Assembly: GCF_014218705.1 (NCBI RefSeq)
Contig: NZ_JABBJF010000026.1
Coordinates: forward strand, 1-64,000
Length of the DNA: 64,000 nt
Origin: Kluyvera sichuanensis
GTDB taxonomy: Bacteria > Pseudomonadota > Gammaproteobacteria > Enterobacterales > Enterobacteriaceae
Direction of reading: 5' to 3'
Shown: positions 41,217 through 50,053 of the stretch, piece after piece
Layout: the number at the start of each line of letters is the position of its first letter
Position numbering within the stretch: the stretch's first letter is position 1
Notes under the pieces: model-generated
What the model saw: only the letters and a program-made list of their open reading frames with translations
Told to the model about the DNA's origin: nothing
Databases searched by the model: none
Program-made: the position numbers and the translations under genes

Positions 41217-42529
41217 GCAAAGCCAACAATAAGATGGGTGTTGTTCAGCTCACCATCCTGACGATGGTGAACATGATGGGCTCCGGGATTATCATGCTGC
41301 CCACCAAACTCGCTGAAGTCGGCACCATCTCCATTATCTCCTGGCTGGTCACCGCCGTCGGTTCGATGGCGCTGGCCTGGGCCTTTGCAAAATGCGGGAT
41401 GTTCAGTAAGAAATCCGGCGGCATGGGCGGCTATGCGGAGTATGCCTTTGGTAAGTCGGGCAACTTTATGGCCAACTATACCTACGGGGTTTCGCTGTTG
41501 ATTGCCAACGTCGCTATCGCGATTTCGGCAGTGGGTTACGGCACCGAGCTTTTCGGTGCCGCGCTGAGCCCGGTGCAGATCGGGCTCGCCACCATTGGCG
41601 TGCTGTGGATCTGTACCGTGGCTAACTTCGGTGGTGCGCGCATTACCGGGCAGATCAGCAGCATCACGGTATGGGGCGTCATTATTCCGGTCGTCGGTCT
41701 GTGCATTATCGGCTGGTACTGGTTCAGCCCAACGATGTACGTCGAATCCTGGAACCCGCACCACGTGCCGTTCTTTAGCGCCGTAGGTTCTTCTATTGCG
41801 ATGACACTGTGGGCGTTCCTCGGTCTGGAATCCGCCTGTGCCAACGCCGAAGTGGTGGAGAATCCGGAACGTAACGTGCCAATCGCCGTGCTCGGCGGGA
41901 CGCTCGGGGCAGCGGTGATTTACATCATTTCCACCAACGTGATTGCCGGTATCGTGCCAAACATGGATCTGGCTAACTCCACCGCGCCGTTCGGTCTGGC
42001 CTTCGCGCAGATGTTTACCCCGGAAGTCGGGAAAGTGATCATGGCGCTGATGGTGATGTCCTGCTGCGGTTCGCTGCTCGGCTGGCAGTTCACCATCGCC
42101 CAGGTATTCAAATCCTCGGCGGACGAAGGCTACTTCCCGAAAATCTTCTCCCGCGTCAGCAGTGCCGACGCGCCGGTTCAAGGGATGCTGGTTATTGTGG
42201 TTATTCAGTCCGGGCTGTCGCTGATGACCATTAGCCCGTCGCTGAACAATCAGTTCAACGTGCTGGTTAACCTGGCGGTGGTGACCAACATTATTCCGTA
42301 CATCCTGTCGATGGCTGCGCTGGTCATCATCCAGCGGATGGCTAACGTGCCGGTGAACAAAGCGCGCGTCGCCAACTTCGTGGCCTTTATTGGCGCGATG
42401 TACAGCTTCTATGCGCTCTACTCTTCCGGCGAAGAAGCGATGCTGTACGGTTCCATTGTGACGTTCCTCGGCTGGACGCTGTACGGCCTGGTGTCACCAC
42501 GTTTCGAATTGAAAAACAAACACAGTTGA
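41213..42529 (+). CDS. potE: Putrescine/ornithine antiporter PotE
   Basis: PotE is an inner-membrane APC-family exchanger importing ornithine for putrescine. The 438-aa product has twelve transmembrane helices, the substrate-site segment MGSGIIMLPTKLAEVG in helix 1 and WAFLGLESACANAEVVENPERNVP near helix 6. It has one residue fewer at the N-terminus than E. coli. Confidence 0.97.
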   Translation: MSKANNKMGVVQLTILTMVNMMGSGIIMLPTKLAEVGTISIISWLVTAVGSMALAWAFAKCGMFSKKSGGMGGYAEYAFGKSGNFMANYTYGVSLLIANVAIAISAVGYGTELFGAALSPVQIGLATIGVLWICTVANFGGARITGQISSITVWGVIIPVVGLCIIGWYWFSPTMYVESWNPHHVPFFSAVGSSIAMTLWAFLGLESACANAEVVENPERNVPIAVLGGTLGAAVIYIISTNVIAGIVPNMDLANSTAPFGLAFAQMFTPEVGKVIMALMVMSCCGSLLGWQFTIAQVFKSSADEGYFPKIFSRVSSADAPVQGMLVIVVIQSGLSLMTISPSLNNQFNVLVNLAVVTNIIPYILSMAALVIIQRMANVPVNKARVANFVAFIGAMYSFYALYSSGEEAMLYGSIVTFLGWTLYGLVSPRFELKNKHS

Positions 42530-42531
42530 TC

Positions 42532-42566
42532 GTAGCCCGGGCGAGGCATTTATGCCGACCCCGGGG
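42532..42566. repeat. REP-type palindrome between potE and pgm
   Basis: A single unit, GTAGCCCGGGCGAGGC...GACCCCGGGG, lies just past the potE stop in the convergent gap. Confidence 0.8.
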
Positions 42567-42581
42567 CAGCACAAAGTCCAT

Positions 42582-42612
42582 AAAAAAAGGGAGCCAGTCG
42601 GCTCCCTTTTTC
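42582..42612. terminator. Bidirectional terminator between potE and pgm
   Basis: The stem AAGGGAGCC/GGCTCCCTT has A-rich and T-rich flanks on both sides. It serves the convergent potE and pgm transcripts. Confidence 0.9.
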
Positions 42613-42624
42613 TTACCTAATCAC

Positions 42625-44265
42625 TCAGGCGTTTTTCAGCACTTCGCTAACAATCTCTACCGCTTCTTTCTCAATCTGCTTACGGTGTTCAGCACCGAGG
42701 AAGCTTTCGCAGTAAATTTTGTACGCATCTTCGGTACCGGATGGACGCGCCGCGAACCAGCCGTTGTCGGTCATCACCTTCAGACCGCCGATGGACGCGC
42801 CGTTACCCGGTGCCGCCGTCAGACGTGCGGTAATCGGGTCACCTGCCAGGGTGCTCGCGCTCACCATCTCTGGAGAGAGCTTAGACAGCGCCGCTTTCTG
42901 TGCGGAAGTGGCGCTAGCCTGCAGACGGTTGTAGCTTGGCGCACCGAAACGAGCAGCCAGTTCGTTGTAGTGCTCCTGCGGGTTCTTGCCGGTGACAGCG
43001 GTGATTTCCGCCGCCAGCAGGCACATGATGATCCCGTCTTTATCAGTAGACCACGGCGTACCGTCGAAACGCAGGAACGAAGCGCCCGCGCTCTCTTCGC
43101 CGCCGAAGCCGAAGCTGCCGTCGAACAGACCGTCAACGAACCATTTGAAGCCAACCGGCACTTCTACCAGCTTACGCCCCAGGTCGTTCACCACGCGGTC
43201 AATCATCGCGGAAGAGACCAGAGTTTTACCGACGGCAACCTCTTTGCCCCACTGCGGACGATGCTGGAACAGATAGTTGATCGCCACTGCCAGATAGTGG
43301 TTAGGGTTCATCAGGCCAGCCGGCGTGACGATACCGTGACGGTCGTAGTCAGGGTCGTTAGCAAACGCCAGATCGAACTTATCACGCAGCGCCAGCAGGC
43401 CCGCCATCGCGCACTCGGAGGAGCAGTCCATGCGGATTGCGCCATCTTTATCGAGGTGCATAAAGCGGAAGGTCTGGTCAACGTGGTCGTTAACGATGGT
43501 CAGGTTCAGGTTGTAGTGCTTAGCGATACGCTTCCAGTATTCGATACCGGAGCCACCCAGTGGATCAACGCCCAGGGTCAGACCGGCTTTCTGGATAGCC
43601 GCCATATCGACGATATCCGCCAGCCCTTCAATGAACGGCTGAACCAGATCGACTTCTTTCACGTGGCCGGAAGCCAGCGCAGCGTCGTAAGCAATACGCT
43701 TCACGCCCGCCAGGTCGGCTGCCAACAGCGCGTTCGCGCGATCTTCAACCACTTTGGTGACGTTGGTATCAGCCGGGCCACCGTTTGGTGGGTTGTACTT
43801 GATGCCGCCGTCTTCCGGTGGGTTGTGGGATGGCGTAATCACGATCCCATCAGCCAGCTTACCGCCTTTCTTGTTGTGTACCAGGATAGCATTGGATACC
43901 GCCGGAGTCGGCGTAAAGCCATTGTCTTCCTGGACAATGACATCTACCCCGTTTGCCGCCAACACTTCGAGAACGGAGATAAACGCTGGCTCAGAAAGCG
44001 CGTGTGTATCCTTCCCGACATAGCATGGGCCCGTAATTCCATTTTTCGCGCGCTCTTCCGCGATCGCCTGAGCAATGGCCAGAATATGCTTTTCGTTGAA
44101 GCTGTGACGACCCGCGCTCCCACGGTGGCCGGACGTACCGAACTTCACCGCATGTTCCGGGTTGCTCACGTCAGGCTGCAGCACGTAGTACTGCGCCGTC
44201 AGTTGGGCGACGTTGATCAAATCACTCTGCTGTGCAGGTTGTCCTGCACGGGTATGGTTTGCCAT
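42625..44265 (-). CDS. pgm: Phosphoglucomutase
   Basis: Pgm interconverts glucose-1-phosphate and glucose-6-phosphate. The 546-aa product ([16 protein letters not shown]) has the E. coli length; the open frame extends 7 codons further. The phosphoserine S146 sits in [12 protein letters not shown]. The metal loop DPDYDRHG and the phosphate-binding [12 protein letters not shown] near the C-terminus are intact. It lies 38 nt after seqA, and the pair is an operon in E. coli. Confidence 0.98.
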   Translation of the reverse strand: MANHTRAGQPAQQSDLINVAQLTAQYYVLQPDVSNPEHAVKFGTSGHRGSAGRHSFNEKHILAIAQAIAEERAKNGITGPCYVGKDTHALSEPAFISVLEVLAANGVDVIVQEDNGFTPTPAVSNAILVHNKKGGKLADGIVITPSHNPPEDGGIKYNPPNGGPADTNVTKVVEDRANALLAADLAGVKRIAYDAALASGHVKEVDLVQPFIEGLADIVDMAAIQKAGLTLGVDPLGGSGIEYWKRIAKHYNLNLTIVNDHVDQTFRFMHLDKDGAIRMDCSSECAMAGLLALRDKFDLAFANDPDYDRHGIVTPAGLMNPNHYLAVAINYLFQHRPQWGKEVAVGKTLVSSAMIDRVVNDLGRKLVEVPVGFKWFVDGLFDGSFGFGGEESAGASFLRFDGTPWSTDKDGIIMCLLAAEITAVTGKNPQEHYNELAARFGAPSYNRLQASATSAQKAALSKLSPEMVSASTLAGDPITARLTAAPGNGASIGGLKVMTDNGWFAARPSGTEDAYKIYCESFLGAEHRKQIEKEAVEIVSEVLKNA

Positions 44266-44303
44266 TGCCTGGTCCTTCTTATGCAAGGGTTAGATTGTCA
44301 GTA

Positions 44304-44876
44304 TTAGATAGTACCGCAAACCTTCTCAATCAATTCCGCTGGGAATTGCATTGATTGCATGATGTGTTCGACCATGCTGCATTTACGGCCTGTATTGGTA
44401 TTAGTAATGACCCAGTATGGCGTATCCGGTACCTGTTTTGGTTTTGTCTGGTTGCCGTTTTTGAGCAGCGTCTGCTCATCAGCAGCAAAATAGACGCGGG
44501 TACGACCGTGAAGGGATTCGGTAGCCTCGGCAAACGCCTTGTTGTCCAGAGCGTACAGCGTGGTCAGTACCAGCATGAAGCGGTTAACCGCTTTCTTCTG
44601 TTCTGCATACTCATCAGAGAGCAGCAGCTCACGCATAGCACGGACTTTATCTTTGGCGGTTTTTACCGTTTTCACGTCAGCAACGGGGGCAGCAGCCGGG
44701 GCCGGAGCGGGAGCCGGTTCTGCTTTGACGACCGGCGCAGCAGCAGTCGCCACGGGCTGAGAAGCGGCGGAGAATTTCAGCATACGCCGTAAAATGTCGG
44801 ACGCGCTCTCGCCAATGTGCAGAGTGTGAGCCGCAATATAGCGATAGAGCTCGTCATCAACTTCGATCGTTTTCAT
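44304..44876 (-). CDS. seqA: Replication initiation negative regulator SeqA
   Basis: SeqA binds hemimethylated GATC sites, sequestering oriC and the dnaA promoter after initiation. The chosen start (MKTIEVDDELYRYI) gives 190 aa. The N-terminal oligomerisation domain (1-33) and C-terminal DNA-binding domain (from about 80, with TKPKQVPDTPYWVITNTNTG) are standard. The linker (about 45-75) is a long Ala/Pro tract (KAEPAPAPAPAAAPVADVK), so the protein is about 9 aa longer than E. coli SeqA (181 aa). It is divergent from ybfF. Confidence 0.97.
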   Translation of the reverse strand: MKTIEVDDELYRYIAAHTLHIGESASDILRRMLKFSAASQPVATAAAPVVKAEPAPAPAPAAAPVADVKTVKTAKDKVRAMRELLLSDEYAEQKKAVNRFMLVLTTLYALDNKAFAEATESLHGRTRVYFAADEQTLLKNGNQTKPKQVPDTPYWVITNTNTGRKCSMVEHIMQSMQFPAELIEKVCGTI

Positions 44877-45058
44877 CTTAATCCGGTGCGATAATTTTTC
44901 TGAATACAATTCATTGGGATTATAAAGTCAAAACCCAACAGCGGGTAGCGCCAAACCAGGAAGACAGCAAAATTCGGATGAGTTCCTCTCTTGCCCCTGA
45001 GCGTTAGAATGTCCAACATGATACCCTAACCCGACAATGCGAAAAAAAGAACTTTGCT

Positions 45059-45823
45059 ATGAAATTGAATGTCCGAGCGCAAACTGCACAAAACCTGCAC
45101 AATAATTCTCCCATCGTTCTCGTCCACGGCCTGTTTGGTAGCCTGGATAATCTGGGCATCCTGGCCCGCGACCTGGTTGCCGACCACGATATTCTCCAGG
45201 TAGACATGCGTAATCACGGCCTCTCACCGCGCGCCGATGAGATGACCTATCCCGCTATGGCTCAGGATCTGCTCGATACGCTCGATGCCAACGGCATTGA
45301 AAAAGCGACGGTTATCGGCCATTCCATGGGTGGTAAAGCGGTGATGGCGCTCACCGCATTGGCCCCTGAACGCATCAACCGACTGGTAGCGATTGATATT
45401 GCCCCGGTCGATTACCATGTCCGCCGTCATGATGAGATCTTTGCTGCTATTAATGCAGTAACCAGTGCCGGGGTGGCCACCCGCCAGCAGGCCGCAACGG
45501 TGATGCGTGAGTACCTTAAAGAAGAAGGCGTGATTCAGTTCCTGTTGAAATCCTTCGTCGACGGCGCCTGGCGTTTTAACGTACCGGTGCTGTGGGAGCA
45601 ATACCCGCATATCGTTGGTTGGGAGACCATTCCGGCCTGGGACCACCCTGCCCTGTTCATTCCTGGCGGCAATTCGCCGTACGTGACCGAAGCCTATCGT
45701 GACACACTGCTGGCTCAGTTCCCACAGGCAAAAGCGCACGTTATCGCTGGCGCGGGTCACTGGGTTCATGCCGAAAAACCGGAAGCGGTACTGCGAGCCA
45801 TTCGCCGTTATCTCGCCGAGTGA
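45059..45823 (+). CDS. ybfF: Alpha/beta-hydrolase esterase YbfF
   Basis: YbfF is a cytoplasmic esterase active on acyl-CoA and short esters in E. coli; its physiological role is unclear. The 254-aa product has the usual length. The HG oxyanion motif is VLVHGLFGSLDN, the nucleophile elbow is GHSMGGKA and the catalytic histidine is in GAGHWVHAEKP. It is divergent from seqA with a 182-nt gap. Confidence 0.94.
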   Translation: MKLNVRAQTAQNLHNNSPIVLVHGLFGSLDNLGILARDLVADHDILQVDMRNHGLSPRADEMTYPAMAQDLLDTLDANGIEKATVIGHSMGGKAVMALTALAPERINRLVAIDIAPVDYHVRRHDEIFAAINAVTSAGVATRQQAATVMREYLKEEGVIQFLLKSFVDGAWRFNVPVLWEQYPHIVGWETIPAWDHPALFIPGGNSPYVTEAYRDTLLAQFPQAKAHVIAGAGHWVHAEKPEAVLRAIRRYLAE

Positions 45824-45835
45824 TTAAAAATGCAT
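45820..45835 (+). promoter_or_regulatory. Degenerate LexA-box position upstream of ybfE
   Basis: GTGATTAAAAATGCAT overlaps the ybfF stop. In E. coli I recall CTG-ATTAAAAACC-CAG here as the ybfE SOS box. Both outer triplets are altered in this window, so LexA control may be weakened or lost. The comparison is from memory. Confidence 0.35.
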
Positions 45836-45952
45836 CGACCGCGCGCCAGAATGGCCGTGGTCGTTGGCGTGTGGGCCCCACTGATGTATGATTGCGCGCT
45901 GTCTGCACCGGGCACCGCCCGGTAGCTTGTTTCCCCGAAGTCACTCAGAACC

Positions 45953-46246
45953 ATGGCAAAAGAACAAACGGACCGTACGACCTTAGATTTGTTCGCAAAT
46001 GAGCGTCGGCCGGGAAGACCAAAAACCAATCCGCTTTCGCGTGACGAACAGCTGCGCATTAATAAGCGTAATCAGTTAAAACGCGACAAAGTGCGCGGTC
46101 TGAAGCGCGTGGAGCTGAAGCTGAATAACGAAGCCGTTGATGCGCTCAACGAGCTGGCGACTGCCCGTGATATGAGCCGGAGTGAACTCATTGAAGAGAT
46201 TCTGATGAGCCAACTGGCCCAACTGCACGGACAGGGGAAAGTCTGA
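45953..46246 (+). CDS. ybfE: YbfE, small CopB/ribbon-helix-helix-like protein
   Basis: The 97-aa basic protein starts MAKEQTDRTTLDLFANERRPGRPKTNPL. The C-terminal half (about 50-90: KRVELKLNNEAVDALNELATARDMSRSELIEEIL) has the pattern of a ribbon-helix-helix DNA-binding fold. It is annotated in E. coli as a LexA-regulated protein of unknown role. It lies between ybfF and fldA. Confidence 0.92.
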   Translation: MAKEQTDRTTLDLFANERRPGRPKTNPLSRDEQLRINKRNQLKRDKVRGLKRVELKLNNEAVDALNELATARDMSRSELIEEILMSQLAQLHGQGKV

Positions 46247-46396
46247 AAAATCCCCCAAAATACGCTTTCATGTAGCAGAGTGTGCAGTCCGGCACGATAG
46301 CGGTTTCCGCGCACCTCTCTGTTCTGCTATGATTGCCCTTATCTGTGGGCAATAAGCCACCACCATATCATTAAGTTTCAAGAGGTTATTTTACTC

Positions 46397-46927
46397 ATGG
46401 CAATCGTTGGCATCTTTTTCGGTAGCGATACCGGAAACACCGAAAATATCGCAAAAATGATTCAAAAACAGCTTGGTAAAGATGTCGCTGACGTTCACGA
46501 CATTGCCAAGAGCAGCAAGGAAGATCTGGAAGCATTCGATATTCTGCTGCTGGGTATCCCAACCTGGTACTACGGTGAAGCACAGTGCGACTGGGATGAT
46601 TTCTTCCCTACGCTGGAAGAAGTGGACTTCAACGGTAAACTGGTTGCGCTGTTTGGCTGCGGCGACCAGGAAGACTACGCGGAATACTTCTGTGACGCAC
46701 TGGGCACCATCCGCGACATCATTGAGCCGCGTGGCGCAACCATCGTCGGCCACTGGCCGACCGCAGGTTACCATTTCGAAGCATCCAAAGGTCTGGCGGA
46801 TGACGACCACTTTGTGGGTCTGGCTATCGACGAAGACCGCCAGCCAGAACTGACCGCCGAGCGCGTTGAGAAATGGGTTAAGCAGGTTGCAGAAGAGCTG
46901 CACCTGGATGAGATCAAAAACGCCTGA
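46397..46927 (+). CDS. fldA: Flavodoxin 1
   Basis: FldA is an essential FMN electron carrier supporting methionine synthase, pyruvate-formate lyase activation, IspG/IspH and others. The 176-aa product has the E. coli length. The FMN phosphate loop [14 protein letters not shown] and the flavin-stacking regions [12 protein letters not shown] and [13 protein letters not shown] are intact. AAGAGG precedes the ATG. It is upstream of uof-fur. Confidence 0.98.
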   Translation: MAIVGIFFGSDTGNTENIAKMIQKQLGKDVADVHDIAKSSKEDLEAFDILLLGIPTWYYGEAQCDWDDFFPTLEEVDFNGKLVALFGCGDQEDYAEYFCDALGTIRDIIEPRGATIVGHWPTAGYHFEASKGLADDDHFVGLAIDEDRQPELTAERVEKWVKQVAEELHLDEIKNA

Positions 46928-47132
46928 TTATCCTGCGGCACGATGATGAATCGTGCCGCATTAATAGGTAAAAGCAATTAAAATAATAGCTACAATTTTT
47001 TAACTTTTGAGCGCATACCTGTACAATATCTTCTGATTTAGCGCGGTCTCATCGCCAGTTTGTCGGTGAAGCCTCGTTTTTGAAAGCTTAGTTTACCCGG
47101 CTCTTGCTGTTTTCATTTCAATAGGGTCATTC

Positions 47133-47151
47133 TATAATGAGACGCATTAAT
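47133..47151. promoter_or_regulatory. Fur-box-like site and -10 at the uof start
   Basis: TATAATGAGACGCATTAAT agrees with the Fur consensus GATAATGATAATCATTATC at 13 of 19 positions. It also includes a TATAAT -10-like hexamer. Autoregulation of fur is established in E. coli. If that -10 is used, uof must be read from an upstream promoter. Confidence 0.5.
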
Positions 47152-47226
47152 TCGGGTGCATTCTCTGTGATACTTTCGCTGATGGAAGTTAATCGTTTAG
47201 CAACAGGACAGATTCCGCATGACTGA
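47137..47226 (+). CDS. uof: Uof, upstream-of-fur leader peptide
   Basis: A 29-aa frame beginning MRRINSGAFSVILSLMEVNR has its TGA overlapping the first codons of fur by 8 nt. In E. coli, uof translation is required for efficient fur translation, and RyhB represses fur by pairing at uof. The length is one residue longer than the 28 aa recalled for E. coli. The overlap and position match well; translation itself is inferred. Confidence 0.8.
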   Translation: MRRINSGAFSVILSLMEVNRLATGQIPHD

Positions 47227-47671
47227 CAATAACACCGCATTAAAGAAGGCTGGCCTGAAAGTCACACTTCCACGGTTAAAGATTCTGGAAGTCCTTCAGG
47301 AACCGGATAACCACCATGTCAGCGCGGAAGACTTATACAAACGCCTGCTCGACATGGGTGAAGAGATTGGTTTAGCCACGGTTTACCGCGTACTGAACCA
47401 GTTTGATGACGCCGGTATCGTGACCCGTCACAATTTTGAAGGCGGTAAATCCGTTTTTGAACTGACCCAGCAGCATCACCACGATCACCTGATCTGCCTC
47501 GACTGCGGCAAAGTGATCGAGTTCAGCGATGATTCCATTGAAGCTCGGCAGCGTGAAATCGCGTCGAAGCACGGTATCCGCTTAACGAACCACAGTCTTT
47601 ATCTTTATGGTCACTGCGCTGAAGGCGACTGCCGTGAAGATGAACACGCACATGACGCGGTAGCAAAATAA
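47219..47671 (+). CDS. fur: Ferric uptake regulator Fur
   Basis: Fur is the global Fe2+-dependent repressor. The 150-aa product has a winged-helix DNA-binding domain (1-82, with VYRVLNQFDDAGIV), a His-rich metal site (QQHHHDHLICLDCG), the Zn cysteines of CLDCG and a C-terminal CAEGDCRED. The C-terminal tail (HAHDAVAK) is two residues longer than in E. coli. Confidence 0.98.
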   Translation: MTDNNTALKKAGLKVTLPRLKILEVLQEPDNHHVSAEDLYKRLLDMGEEIGLATVYRVLNQFDDAGIVTRHNFEGGKSVFELTQQHHHDHLICLDCGKVIEFSDDSIEARQREIASKHGIRLTNHSLYLYGHCAEGDCREDEHAHDAVAK

Positions 47672-47690
47672 GCGTACCGCGCTTCTCGAA

Positions 47691-47715
47691 AACCAGCCTA
47701 AGCGCTGGTTTTTTT
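47691..47715 (+). terminator. fur terminator
   Basis: The stem AACCAGC/GCTGGTT with a 6-nt loop is followed by a T-run, about 20 nt past the fur stop. Confidence 0.85.
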
Positions 47716-47738
47716 ATGCCCTGCTTTTACGATAGCCA

Positions 47739-47767
47739 TAAAAAAACCGCTGCAAGCAGCGGTTTTT
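47739..47767 (-). terminator. chiPQ terminator
   Basis: Reading leftward, the stem AAACCGCTG/CAGCGGTTT is followed by T residues. It lies 16 nt past the chiQ stop and is convergent with the fur terminator. Confidence 0.85.
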
Positions 47768-47783
47768 CGTTGTCAGCATAAGC

Positions 47784-48119
47784 TTATTTCTGTGGCGCGT
47801 TGTTACTGCGAATTTCCTGCCAAATCTTATCGCAGTTCTTCGCTACCGCTTCGTCATTGCCCATTTTTCTGGCGTTAATGCATTTCTGGTAATCAATGAC
47901 GCGCACGCTTTCCTGATTCGCAAACTGCTCGTGCGCTTTCTCTTGCTTCAGCACGTTCAGCACACTCTGGCAGGCCTGAATTTTATCCGGATTGCCTTCT
48001 GCGGTGTTAATACAGGCGCTGTAAGCATCCTTAAGCTTGCTATCTTCCTTCGGTGCAGGAGATTGGGCACAGGCGGTTAATCCAGCAGCCATCAGCGCAA
48101 TAATAATCAATTTTTTCAT
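47784..48119 (-). CDS. chiQ: ChiQ lipoprotein
   Basis: ChiQ (YbfN) is a small lipoprotein in the chitoporin operon; its role is not known. The 111-aa product starts MKKLIIIALMAAGLTACAQS with a lipobox LTAC. Conserved cysteines follow in the mature part (YSACINTAEG, IQACQSV, YQKCINARK and AKNCDKIW). It lies 49 nt after chiP. Confidence 0.92.
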   Translation of the reverse strand: MKKLIIIALMAAGLTACAQSPAPKEDSKLKDAYSACINTAEGNPDKIQACQSVLNVLKQEKAHEQFANQESVRVIDYQKCINARKMGNDEAVAKNCDKIWQEIRSNNAPQK

Positions 48120-48168
48120 ACGATGAGCCTCTTAACAGCGGCAGAGGTCTCCCCCTGCCGCGTTAGCA

Positions 48169-49587
48169 TCAGAAAATAGTGAACGGTGCGATAACCATGA
48201 ATTTCACGTCACGCTCATCCTGGAACATGTTGTTGTAACCTGCATCGCCCATATTAAGATTGGAGTGATTGTCATACTGGGTGAAGTGCAGTTTGAACAT
48301 CGTTCCTTTCGCACGGCCATCCTGTACAACATAGGCAGCATCAAGGCTGTACGAGGATTCTTTCAGACGCTGGCTTTGATCGTAGATTTCAGCGGAGCTT
48401 GGTTTAGCATCCCAGCCGTAGACATATGATGCCCCGACGGACCAACCCGGCAGGTCCCAATTACTTAAGTCGTACATGGCGCCGAAGAATACCGCTTTTT
48501 CGCCGTTGGCGTTGAAGTCAGAACGGTTATCCCACCAGATATCCAGACGACCGTTAGACGATGCATAGGTAGGAGTCATACGCTGCAGGAAGTAACCCTG
48601 GTTACCTTCTGCACGCACCCAGGTGCCTTCCAGGCGTAAATCAACCTGACCGACTTTGTAGCCGAAGGTTAATGCCTGTAACCATGCCATTCCATCGTAA
48701 AGGTCGTTAGCCAGCGCAACATCATCTTTCGTTGTCAGATTTTTTTGGTCGCTGACTTTGTCATGCGCGCCATAGAACTGATAGCTGGTGGTTAATGGAT
48801 TACCCACGACATCAAATTTATAGGATGCCTTAGCGAAATACTGGTCCATATATCCCTGAGCCTGGCCAAAGGCAGCTTCAAGCACCAGATCGTTTTTAAA
48901 GTCATACTTCAGGCCCAGAGAGTGTAAATAATCCACTTTCTTTTTACGGTCGCCCTGGTAAAAATTATCCATTTCCAGGTGCCACGGAGCCTTGTACTGA
49001 TCGGTCCACATGTATGAGAAGCTCAGCGCGCCAGCATCACCGTAGTCGAAGTTAGCGCCGGCTTCAGCACCCTGATAGGTGCCAGGCATAAAGCTCCAGT
49101 GCGGAGCCAGCAGCGTTTGGCCGGTTGGCTGGATATAACCAGCACGTGCCCAGGTAGGACCATATTTAAATTTAGCTGCCGCTTTATAAAGGCTGATACC
49201 GCTTTTATCGCCAGACCAATCTTCATCGTATGCTTTATTGCTCGCGGAGAAGGCAATTTCGTTCGGGTGAGCACTACCGTTATTCTCTGCCATTTCAATC
49301 GCGGTAAACGCCGCAATATCAATACCGAACATGTCAGCCGCGTAGCCAGACTGGAAGTCGAGGTTGGCGTTCCAGGTGGAGTGGGAAAGGTTGGTTTTAT
49401 ATTTACCGTGGTCATCTACATCTTTACGGTCACGCTCACGCTGCCAGTAATAGATGCCGCCGGTCATTGTAGAATCGTCGATGAAGCCTTCTGCCTTTGC
49501 TTCCGGAGTCATCATAAAGCCTGACATTGCTGTCACACCGGCGATAGCCAGCGCCAGCGTACTACGTTTGCCACTAAACGTACGCAT
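48169..49587 (-). CDS. chiP: Chitoporin ChiP (YbfM)
   Basis: ChiP is an OprD-family outer-membrane porin for chitooligosaccharides. The ATG at 49587 ([17 protein letters not shown]) gives 472 aa with a signal peptide ending PEAKAEG; upstream codons of the open frame lie in the 5' UTR. The C-terminal strand ends in VMIAPFTIF-like phenylalanine, typical of outer-membrane barrels. In E. coli, chiP is silenced by ChiX sRNA pairing with the leader and repressed by NagC. Confidence 0.95.
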   Translation of the reverse strand: MRTFSGKRSTLALAIAGVTAMSGFMMTPEAKAEGFIDDSTMTGGIYYWQRERDRKDVDDHGKYKTNLSHSTWNANLDFQSGYAADMFGIDIAAFTAIEMAENNGSAHPNEIAFSASNKAYDEDWSGDKSGISLYKAAAKFKYGPTWARAGYIQPTGQTLLAPHWSFMPGTYQGAEAGANFDYGDAGALSFSYMWTDQYKAPWHLEMDNFYQGDRKKKVDYLHSLGLKYDFKNDLVLEAAFGQAQGYMDQYFAKASYKFDVVGNPLTTSYQFYGAHDKVSDQKNLTTKDDVALANDLYDGMAWLQALTFGYKVGQVDLRLEGTWVRAEGNQGYFLQRMTPTYASSNGRLDIWWDNRSDFNANGEKAVFFGAMYDLSNWDLPGWSVGASYVYGWDAKPSSAEIYDQSQRLKESSYSLDAAYVVQDGRAKGTMFKLHFTQYDNHSNLNMGDAGYNNMFQDERDVKFMVIAPFTIF

Positions 49588-49697
49588 AGTTATATCCTCT
49601 TTGACTTTTAAAAATGCCGCTGCAAAGCAGAAGGCAAAAAAATAAAACTGATAAAAAGGTACTGCTAAAAAATTGTGTTTCACTACACCTACAGACT

Positions 49698-49718
49698 ATT
49701 TTTCGCGACGCGAATTAT
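49698..49718. promoter_or_regulatory. NagC-like operator, chiP proximal
   Basis: A near-palindrome reading ATTTTTCGCG, A, CGCGAATTAT lies 111 nt upstream of the chiP ATG. It resembles the nagE operator (TTAATTCGTATCGCAAATTAA). Confidence 0.55.
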
Positions 49719-49919
49719 CAATCCTTTTCCGCAACGAGAGTGCAGGATTATGACAAAGCGCACATATTTGGTTTCCGTTTGTAACAGAGTGCGTTACTGC
49801 AATATCTCCACGCCAAGCCTTGCCAGGCCTGAGAAAAGTACGAATGAGACCGTTTACATTAGATTTTTGTAACAAGCGGGATTAAAAGCGTGGGGATACT
49901 TAGAGGTAGAATAATTGCA

Positions 49920-49940
49920 TTAATTCGCTTCGCGAAACTA
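49920..49940. promoter_or_regulatory. NagC-like operator, chiP distal
   Basis: TTAATTCGCTTCGCGAAACT matches the nagE operator at most positions. Paired with the proximal site it could allow repression by looping, as at nagE-nagB. Confidence 0.5.
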
Positions 49941-50010
49941 TAAGAGGTCGTATTTTTTCATCCGAAAGTAACATTATCATCCAGTGAAAGAGAACCTCTC
50001 GCGGCAGGCC

Positions 50011-50040
50011 AAAAAAAACGCCGCAAGCGCGGCGTTTTTA
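50011..50040 (-). terminator. glnS terminator
   Basis: Reading leftward, the stem ACGCCGC/GCGGCGT is followed by eight T residues, about 14 nt past the glnS stop. Confidence 0.9.
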
Positions 50041-50053
50041 TCAGGGAAAGGAA

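Larger units (their letters stand above)
49588..50010 (-). promoter_or_regulatory. chiP upstream region with two NagC-like operators
   Basis: About 420 nt of AT-rich non-coding sequence lie between chiP and the glnS terminator. Two NagC-like palindromes (49698-49718 and 49920-49940) stand 222 nt apart centre to centre. The leader AAAGAGGATATAACT before the ATG is where ChiX pairing would be expected. A short + strand open frame here has no homology. Confidence 0.6.

Noticed and set aside
42526-44307. 593-aa + strand frame opposite pgm
   Set aside because: It covers a terminator and the whole pgm gene in antisense. There is no start signal or recognisable domain.
49675-49872. 65-aa + strand frame upstream of chiP
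   Set aside because: It overlaps the likely NagC operator and has no Shine-Dalgarno or similarity.
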